Part shown: positions 6,405 to 10,606 of the stretch, in pieces
Layout of the letters: each line of letters begins with the position of its first letter
Position numbering within the stretch: position 1 is the first letter of the stretch
From: an uncultured Clostridia bacterium
GTDB lineage: Bacteria > Bacillota > Clostridia > Christensenellales > Borkfalkiaceae
Direction: 5' to 3'
DNA: 10,606 nt
Assembly (NCBI GenBank): GCA_905235815.1
Contig: CAJOMT010000035.1
Coordinates: 1-10,606, forward strand
Program-made: the position numbers and the translations under genes
The notes under the pieces: generated by a model
What the model was told of the DNA's origin: nothing
The model's input: only the letters and a program-made list of their open reading frames with translations
Database searches by the model: none

Positions 6405-7033
6405 CTGTTATCCTCAAAACTTATAAATTCCTCGTTTAATCGACTTATAGCCACCTTTCCTGCAAAAAAGTCGAACAGTTTTTCCGAAAAATCGCTGCTA
6501 CTCGGAACGGCTAATTTAATCGAAACGTCCTCTTGAAAATCCAAAGATAGCGTTTTAGCGGTAAATTTTTCAGTAAACCTTAAAAACGCAGAATACTTTT
6601 CGTACGAAAAGCGTATATCTAAAATATCCGACAAGACGAATTTTTCTTCGCCTGCGGCGTTTAATGCGGCCGCCGCCGCTCCCGAGTAGGCGCGAACGAG
6701 TCCGCCTGCGCCGAGTTTTATACCGCCGAAGTACCTCGTAACGACTACGACGGTATCGACCAGCCCTCTGTTTTTTATAACTTCCAAAATGGGCATACCG
6801 GCGGTTCCTTGCGGCTCGCCGTCGTCCGAAAAGCGGGCTATAAGCCCGTTATCCGCAATAAACGCATAGCAGTTATGCGTTGCGAACGGGTGAAGTTTTT
6901 TAATTTTTTCGATAAATTCCCGTGCCTCGTCCTCGCTTTTTGACGGCGAGGCGTAGCCGATAAATCTCGACCTTTCGATTACGGTTTCGGTTTCCGCAAA
7001 CTTTGCGGCACGGGTGTAGCCCTCTTTGTTCAT
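6401..7033 (-). CDS. YigZ/IMPACT family protein (UPF0029)
   Basis: The 210-aa product belongs to the YigZ/YvyE/IMPACT family. Its N-terminal domain (about 15-125) has the signature FSDDGEPQGTAGMPILEVI (68-86) and RYFGGIKLGAGGLVRAYS (100-117); a ferredoxin-like C-terminal domain (about 135-207) follows, as in E. coli YigZ. The biochemical role in bacteria is unsettled. The eukaryotic relative IMPACT regulates Gcn2, and nucleic-acid binding has been proposed for the bacterial proteins. The ATG at 7033 overlaps the preceding 60-aa gene's stop (ATGA), and its own stop overlaps recX, so the three genes appear translationally coupled. Confidence 0.93.
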   Translation of the reverse strand: MNKEGYTRAAKFAETETVIERSRFIGYASPSKSEDEAREFIEKIKKLHPFATHNCYAFIADNGLIARFSDDGEPQGTAGMPILEVIKNRGLVDTVVVVTRYFGGIKLGAGGLVRAYSGAAAAALNAAGEEKFVLSDILDIRFSYEKYSAFLRFTEKFTAKTLSLDFQEDVSIKLAVPSSSDFSEKLFDFFAGKVAISRLNEEFISFEDNR

Positions 7034-7212
7034 TTTTTTGCGTCCTTGTTTAAAAGGTTGTTTCTTTCGGGGTGATAAAGCGCACTTAATACGTTTCTAA
7101 CATCCGAACTCGCCTTAAAAGACGCCGTTTGGAGCAGGTTCGTATTATTCTTGGCTGGCATAAAATCGTCTATCGCACGCCTTGCGGGGGATAAGAGTTT
7201 TTGCAGTTCCAT
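7030..7212 (-). CDS. Hypothetical 60-aa protein opening the yigZ-recX-birA operon
   Basis: This short reading frame encodes a polar, mostly helical-looking protein with no signal peptide or membrane segment. I cannot assign it. Its first 17 residues (MELQKLLSPARRAIDDF) resemble the N-terminal helix of TtcA-type PP-loop tRNA thiolation enzymes, but the rest carries no SGGxDS ATP-binding loop, and none appears in the other frames. It is judged real because its stop overlaps the yigZ start by four bases, a coupling typical of this operon, and because it would otherwise leave yigZ without a good ribosome binding site. The ribosome binding site of this gene itself (AGAAAATT before ATG) is weak, which lowers confidence. 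Confidence 0.6.
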   Translation of the reverse strand: MELQKLLSPARRAIDDFMPAKNNTNLLQTASFKASSDVRNVLSALYHPERNNLLNKDAKK

Positions 7213-7221
7213 AATTTTCTA

Positions 7222-7250
7222 TTGACAAATCACTCCGTATTCGTTATAAT
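7222..7250 (+). promoter_or_regulatory. Perfect-consensus sigma-A type promoter for the 7301-10359 operon
   Basis: TTGACA (7222-7227) and TATAAT (7245-7250) are spaced by exactly 17 bp, a full match to the housekeeping consensus. It gives a leader of about 45 nt before the GTG at 7301, with an AAAGGG ribosome binding site at 7287-7291. Confidence 0.9.
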
Positions 7251-7270
7251 AAATATAATATATTTCGCAA
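7243..7270 (-). promoter_or_regulatory. Possible divergent promoter for the yigZ-recX-birA operon
   Basis: On the minus strand TTGCGA (7270-7265) is followed after 16 bp by TATAAC (7248-7243), giving a start near 7236 and a leader of about 24 nt. It overlaps the plus-strand consensus promoter back-to-back, so the two would compete for polymerase. The region is very AT-rich and other -10-like hexamers exist, so the call is tentative. Confidence 0.4.
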
Positions 7271-7300
7271 AAAAAAACAAGCAAAAAAGGGTATATAATC

Positions 7301-7933
7301 GTGGCGCTTAAAATAGGAACGTTCTTAATAAAAGTTTTCGGGAACAAATACCTTGCGGTATTGTTTGTTTCCTGTTTTCCGCTTATCGAATTAAAGGGCG
7401 CAATACCTATAGGAATGAGCGAGGCGTTCGGAATGGAATTGTGGGAAACGGCGCTGATTGCGTATCTCGGTTCCACTCTTATGAGCGTAATACTCTTTTT
7501 CTTGTTGATACCGGTGTTCAATCTTCTAAAAAAGATAAAGCCGATAAGGCGACTTGTCGAAAAGATAGAAGCTACGCTTTCGGACAAAGCCCAAAAAATA
7601 GCGGCAAAGACGAACGGCTCCGCCGAGGCAGAGGCGAGAAAAATATTGATGTGGAGCCTGTTTTTGTTCGTGGCGGTACCGTTTCCGGTAACCGGAGTAT
7701 GGACGGGCACGGCGATAGCGGTATTTTTGGGAATGAAATTTAAAGAGACTTTTTTACCGATAGCGCTCGGCAATCTGGTTGCGGGCGGAATAATAACTCT
7801 GCTGACGTTTTTGTTCGGCGCCTACGTCGACTATATAATTTATACTCTGTTTGCAATAGCGATAATAATGCTCGTCGTATTCATTGTAAAAGTTATAAAG
7901 TCCAAGCCGAAGGGAGAGGACGAAGATGCTTGA
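7301..7933 (+). CDS. Small multidrug export family membrane protein (COG2426-like)
   Basis: The 210-aa product is an integral membrane protein recognised from PLIELKGAIPIG (27-38) and PFPVTGVWTG (127-136), signatures of the COG2426 / Sm_multidrug_ex family. Hydrophobic stretches lie at about 13-27, 49-77, 116-144, 151-173 and 178-199, with a charged cytoplasmic-type segment at 78-115 and an acidic C-terminus. The family name rests on old similarity; drug export is not established, and I recall the family being grouped with DedA-type proteins that have re-entrant loops. The GTG at 7301 is preceded by AAAGGG at nine-base spacing; no ATG occurs before the conserved region. It is first in a five-gene operon and overlaps the next gene by eight bases. 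Confidence 0.88.
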   Translation: MALKIGTFLIKVFGNKYLAVLFVSCFPLIELKGAIPIGMSEAFGMELWETALIAYLGSTLMSVILFFLLIPVFNLLKKIKPIRRLVEKIEATLSDKAQKIAAKTNGSAEAEARKILMWSLFLFVAVPFPVTGVWTGTAIAVFLGMKFKETFLPIALGNLVAGGIITLLTFLFGAYVDYIIYTLFAIAIIMLVVFIVKVIKSKPKGEDEDA

Positions 7934-8528
7934 AGAAGTAAAGCAAAAAAAGGAAAGAATGGATTTTTTGTCCTCTTTGATAGCGGAAAAGACTTCGGAG
8001 GCGAACGCCTTGTCCAAAGAAGTGGCGGTATATCGCAAAAAGAACGGACAAGCCCTTAAAGCGGATACGGATATAAAGATTTACGAACTGAACGCGCGAA
8101 TAGCGTCGGACAAGAAATTTATAGAAAAGTGTAAGCAAGAGCGCAAAACTTTGCGCGCCGAGTGCGGAGAAATTTTGCGAGGCGACTACATAGCCGAAAG
8201 AGATTTCAGAAAAAAAGTTGAGATAGAAGAACTGTTTTCGGAAGTTTACGAAAACAAGGCGCACCTCTATACCGAAACGGACGACGGGTATAAGGCGGTG
8301 TTCGAGGTCTATACCAAGCAAAAGAAATTGAGCGGCAACGTTGCGTCCGTATTAAAGGCGGGCATACGAGCGGATACGGGAAGAATTATAGCGCTTCCGG
8401 AAGTCGAGGTCTATAAGTATTCCGCCGAAAACGACGGCGCCATCGCCTTTTCGGACGGCACAACGGTCGAGCCCGAACGAAAGAAAAATATTTTTGCCAA
8501 AATTTTGGACTTTTTTAAGAGAAAATGA
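7926..8528 (+). CDS. Hypothetical coiled-coil protein with amphipathic C-terminus
   Basis: I do not recognise this 200-aa protein. Residues 1-85 are highly charged and helical with heptad-like spacing, a probable coiled coil. Residues 95-180 look like a mixed domain with short strands (VFEVYTKQKKL, RIIALPEVEVYKY, AIAFSDGTTVEP). The end, KKNIFAKILDFFKRK (187-200), can form an amphipathic basic helix suited to peripheral membrane contact. There is no signal peptide or membrane-spanning segment, so it is probably cytoplasmic. ATG at 7926 follows GAGAGGA (7914-7920). It overlaps the upstream transporter by eight bases and the downstream HAD gene by four (ATGA), so it is co-expressed and may work with the membrane protein. 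Confidence 0.8.
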   Translation: MLEEVKQKKERMDFLSSLIAEKTSEANALSKEVAVYRKKNGQALKADTDIKIYELNARIASDKKFIEKCKQERKTLRAECGEILRGDYIAERDFRKKVEIEELFSEVYENKAHLYTETDDGYKAVFEVYTKQKKLSGNVASVLKAGIRADTGRIIALPEVEVYKYSAENDGAIAFSDGTTVEPERKKNIFAKILDFFKRK

Positions 8529-9319
8529 AAATTTTGTTTTCAGACTTCGACGGCACCCTTGCCGCCGACGACAAGAGCGTAACGAAAGAAGATTACGACG
8601 CCTTGAAATATTTAAACGAGCGTGGCGGAAAGTTCGTTTTATGCACGGGCAGAATGACCGAGTCCGCCAAGCGAATATCGGCGTTATTGCCGTTTAAACC
8701 GCTTATAGCCGCATTTAACGGCGGAGAGATTATAGATTTAGAGTCGGGAAAAGAGTTCGGGCTTACCCTTCTTACCGCAAAAGAGGGCGAGGAATTAGCG
8801 AGGTTCGGCGAAGAAAACGGCTTCGTCTGTCATCTCTATACGGACAGCGTTTTGACGGAAAAGCCGAACGAATATACCGAAAATTATTGCAAAGCGGTAC
8901 TGTGTCCGCCGAAGTATCTGGGAATCAAGCCGTCCGAATATATAAAGAATACGGGCTATCGCACGCCGAAAGTACAGTACGCCGAAGGCAGAGAGTTTAT
9001 CGAACAGAAAATAGCGGCGGTAAGGGCGAAATTCGGAGCGAGATTCGAGATTATGAATATCGAAAAAACCAAGATAGATATATCGCCCAAGGGCATAACA
9101 AAGGGCTATGCTCTCGAAAAAATTTGTTCCTTTTTCGGCATAGACGAAAGGGACGCCGTCGCCGTCGGCGACGATGAAAACGATATACCGATGATTGAAA
9201 AAGCAGGCGTCGGAGTTGCCGTAAATAACGCTATAAGTCGATTAAAGGCGGTTTCCGACTACGTAACAACGAGAAACAACGGCGGCGCAGTCGCCGAAGT
9301 TATCTATAAATATTTTTAG
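8525..9319 (+). CDS. HAD superfamily phosphatase, Cof type (HAD-IIB)
   Basis: The 264-aa product has all four HAD catalytic motifs: DFDGTL (7-12, nucleophile D7 and acid/base D9), T41 in LCTGR, K193 in GITKG, and GDDENDIPMI (215-224) for magnesium binding. The large insertion between motifs II and III places it in the Cof/IIB subgroup, soluble phosphatases acting on sugar phosphates, flavin or pyridoxal phosphates and other small metabolites. The substrate cannot be deduced. ATG at 8525 overlaps the preceding stop (ATGA). Its TAG stop forms part of the AGGAG site of the next gene, indicating co-transcription. Confidence 0.95.
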   Translation: MKILFSDFDGTLAADDKSVTKEDYDALKYLNERGGKFVLCTGRMTESAKRISALLPFKPLIAAFNGGEIIDLESGKEFGLTLLTAKEGEELARFGEENGFVCHLYTDSVLTEKPNEYTENYCKAVLCPPKYLGIKPSEYIKNTGYRTPKVQYAEGREFIEQKIAAVRAKFGARFEIMNIEKTKIDISPKGITKGYALEKICSFFGIDERDAVAVGDDENDIPMIEKAGVGVAVNNAISRLKAVSDYVTTRNNGGAVAEVIYKYF

Positions 9320-9332
9320 GAGATAAAAAATT

Positions 9333-9752
9333 ATGAAAAAACTTATTGCACTCACAATGGCTCTTGCAATGATATTTGCTTTTGCCGCATGTAACCACGA
9401 AATCGAAACGTCCTACACGGTAATAACGGAGGAGAACAGGGTTATAATTTACGTCGAAGCGACCGACGGAGCGACGCTTTTAGACGTAATGAAAGGTTTA
9501 AGAGATGACGAATTGTTGGAATTTACCGAGTCGGGCGGTTATATAACGAGCATAAACGGCATTGCCGGTGCGAGCGACTATTCCACTTTTTGGGCGCTTT
9601 ACACTACCGATGAGGAACACTCCAATATCGAATGGGGAGATACCGAGTATGAGGATAAAACTCTGGGCAGTGCGTCTTTGGGCGCAAAGGATCTGCACGT
9701 AAAGAGCGAAAACTATTATATTTGGGAATTCACGTCGGCATATGGCGGTTAA
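9333..9752 (+). CDS. Lipoprotein with DUF4430-like domain
   Basis: The 139-aa product begins with a lipoprotein signal peptide (MKKLIALTMALAMIFAFAAC) whose lipid-acceptor cysteine is C20. The mature part matches the DUF4430 / transcobalamin-like pattern: ATLLDVMKGL (about 53-62), GGYITSINGI (about 68-77) and FWALYTT (about 86-92), a small domain related to the C-terminal part of cobalamin-binding proteins and found in many Gram-positive surface proteins. Whether it binds a ligand is unknown. It has few basic residues and is strongly acidic. ATG at 9333 has AGGAG (9318-9322) overlapping the upstream stop. It is anchored on the outer face of the cytoplasmic membrane and followed after 16 bases by a second lipoprotein gene. 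Confidence 0.85.
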   Translation: MKKLIALTMALAMIFAFAACNHEIETSYTVITEENRVIIYVEATDGATLLDVMKGLRDDELLEFTESGGYITSINGIAGASDYSTFWALYTTDEEHSNIEWGDTEYEDKTLGSASLGAKDLHVKSENYYIWEFTSAYGG

Positions 9753-9768
9753 AAATGAGGGGAAATTG

Positions 9769-10359
9769 ATGAAAAAATTTGTAGCAACGTTGTTAGCGGT
9801 TGTATGTATGACTGCTCTTAGCGCATGTACTCAGGCAGACGTAAGCGAGTTTATAAGCGAATTTATCGGCGAGTATCCCGAAGAAACTTATGAGGAGTAC
9901 AAAGTTGAGAATTTCTCTGAAATTTTCGGCGAACAAGTCGGAGATATCGAACTCAGCGGCGACGTAGTATTGCGTCTTTACGAGGACGGAATAGCGGAAA
10001 TGGTGCTTATCGAGGAGACGAAGTCGCAATATAAAATCGAATTTACGAGCCGTACCGAATATAGGGGCAATTTTGTCGAAGAAAACGGCATAGTGGTATC
10101 CGAGATGAAGTTAACGCAGAAGGTCGTTTTTGGCACGAGGTTAGAAAAAGACATATATCTTGCGGCGATTGCCGTGGCCATGGGCGGATCCGACGAGAGC
10201 GGCGAGAGGAACGAAGAATACGAAGCGGCTGTCGCTATGGCGTCGGCGGAAGGATACGTATTAGACGACGAGGCTATCGAATTTGAGTTTACGCTTATTG
10301 TCGGCGACGACGGCGCTTATGTCGAGATAACCCGTCCGACCATAACAGAGGAAATATAA
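9769..10359 (+). CDS. Hypothetical lipoprotein
   Basis: The family is not recognised. The 196-aa product starts with a clear lipoprotein signal (MKKFVATLLAVVCMTALSAC) with lipobox LSAC and lipid-acceptor C20. The mature protein is very acidic, with an E/Y-rich helical start (24-52), strand-rich stretches (62-130) and a C-terminal strand region (165-190). The pattern of strands around VVLRLYEDGIAEMVLI and YKIEFTSRTEYRGNFV suggests a small beta-sheet domain. The ATG at 9769 was chosen over an in-frame upstream ATG (9742) because it follows GAGGGG (9757-9762) and gives a proper signal peptide. It is the last gene of the operon and ends four bases before the terminator. Confidence 0.85.
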   Translation: MKKFVATLLAVVCMTALSACTQADVSEFISEFIGEYPEETYEEYKVENFSEIFGEQVGDIELSGDVVLRLYEDGIAEMVLIEETKSQYKIEFTSRTEYRGNFVEENGIVVSEMKLTQKVVFGTRLEKDIYLAAIAVAMGGSDESGERNEEYEAAVAMASAEGYVLDDEAIEFEFTLIVGDDGAYVEITRPTITEEI

Positions 10360-10363
10360 AATC

Positions 10364-10400
10364 AAAAAAAGTCGAGAAGATTTTCTTCTCAACTTTTTTT
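10364..10400. terminator. Bidirectional rho-independent terminator
   Basis: A long hairpin pairs AAAAAAAGT (10364-10372) and GAGAAGA (10374-10380) with TCTTCTC (10384-10390) and ACTTTTTTT (10392-10400), with one C-A mismatch and a three-base loop. The T-run at 10394-10400 ends plus-strand operon transcripts. The A-run at 10364-10370 provides the U-tract for transcripts arriving on the minus strand. Confidence 0.92.
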
Positions 10401-10517
10401 GGAACAAACTCAATTTCAGCCACAGTTCGCAAAGTGTTTTTATTTTCCGCTTAAAAGCGGCAATGAAACATAATTATTATTATGTTGTATTGATAATTTG
10501 AGAGAGTTGTTTCTCGT
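10364..10517 (-). ncRNA. Candidate small structured RNA (leftward transcript)
   Basis: A leftward promoter (TTGACA 10551-10546, TAGTAT 10528-10523) would start RNA near 10517, and the bidirectional hairpin would end it about 150 nt later. Within it are an 8-bp hairpin AACATAAT/ATTATGTT (10467-10486, four-base loop) and a 6-bp hairpin CCGCTT/AAGCGG (10447-10460, two-base loop). The longest ATG-started frame seen is a six-codon one (MFHCRF), without a convincing ribosome binding site. This is inference from promoter, hairpins and terminator; no known RNA family is recognised. Confidence 0.35.
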
Positions 10518-10522
10518 GTAAT

Positions 10523-10551
10523 ATACTATCATAATAGATAGTATTTGTCAA
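10523..10551 (-). promoter_or_regulatory. Leftward promoter with overlapping inverted repeat
   Basis: On the minus strand TTGACA (10551-10546) and TAGTAT (10528-10523) are separated by 17 bp. The -35 is perfect and the -10 matches four of six positions. ATACTATC (10523-10530) and GATAGTAT (10537-10544) form a perfect 8-bp inverted repeat with a six-base centre, covering the -10 and most of the spacer, as an operator would. Confidence 0.5.
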
Positions 10552-10606
10552 GACTTTTATTTGTTTTTTATTTATTATTATATAATAATTTAAAATTTTT
10601 TCAAAT
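10552..10606. other. AT-rich tail of the window without a gene
   Basis: These last bases are almost entirely A and T and include a 16-bp AT-only palindrome (10574-10589). No reading frame or confident signal was seen. It may be the upstream region of a gene beyond the window. Confidence 0.5.

Noticed and set aside
7219..7773. 184-aa open frame on the minus strand
   Set aside because: It is antisense to the well-supported COG2426-type gene, runs through its promoter, and has no recognisable domain; it is a shadow of the coding strand.
10477..10496. Short ATG frame (six codons) in the minus-strand transcript as a leader peptide
   Set aside because: It has no convincing ribosome binding site and no downstream gene on that strand for a leader to regulate before the terminator.
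10574..10589. 16-bp AT-only palindrome
   Set aside because: In sequence made almost wholly of A and T such symmetry arises easily, and it has no clear relation to a promoter or gene in the window.

Overview
The window looks like a chromosomal segment of a low-to-moderate-GC member of the Bacillota (class Clostridia or a close relative), probably an uncultured anaerobe. Support comes from the gene content (dnaN next to rpmH-rnpA-yidD-yidC-khpB), consensus sigma-A type promoters with 17-bp spacers, strong AGGAG-type ribosome binding sites, heavy use of AGA and ATA codons, and lipoprotein signal peptides of Gram-positive type. The exact lineage cannot be fixed from the sequence alone.

Region 1 (1-4440, + strand) is the replication and ribosome/membrane-biogenesis core. 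The DNA polymerase sliding clamp (dnaN) is followed by a consensus promoter and then the cluster rpmH (L34), rnpA (RNase P protein), yidD, yidC and khpB/jag. These genes overlap or nearly touch and end at a hairpin terminator. In the usual Firmicutes layout the rpmH cluster diverges from dnaA-dnaN. Here it lies immediately downstream of dnaN in the same direction. YidC is about twice the usual Gram-positive length because of a ~240-residue insertion in the predicted extracellular loop.

Region 2 (4403-7212, - strand) holds a separately promoted small membrane protein with a Pro/Gln/Asn/Tyr-rich tail. Beyond it is a tightly overlapping operon read right to left: a 60-aa unknown protein, a YigZ/IMPACT-family protein, RecX and a monofunctional biotin-protein ligase (BirA).

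Region 3 (7222-10400, + strand) starts at a perfect TTGACA-N17-TATAAT promoter. It drives five nearly contiguous genes: a COG2426-type small membrane 'multidrug export' protein, an unrecognised coiled-coil protein, a Cof-type HAD phosphatase, a DUF4430-like lipoprotein and a second lipoprotein of unknown family. A strong hairpin terminator closes the operon.

Region 4 (10360-10606) has no convincing protein-coding gene. It contains a leftward promoter-like sequence with an inverted repeat over its -10 element. Several hairpins follow, and the same terminator is usable on the minus strand, so a short structured RNA of about 150 nt could be made there. No CRISPR array, insertion sequence, tRNA or rRNA was seen. 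The most interesting signals are the enlarged YidC, the candidate small RNA, the rearranged dnaN-rpmH junction, the substituted BirA biotin-loop residue and the uncharacterised members of the 7301-10359 operon.
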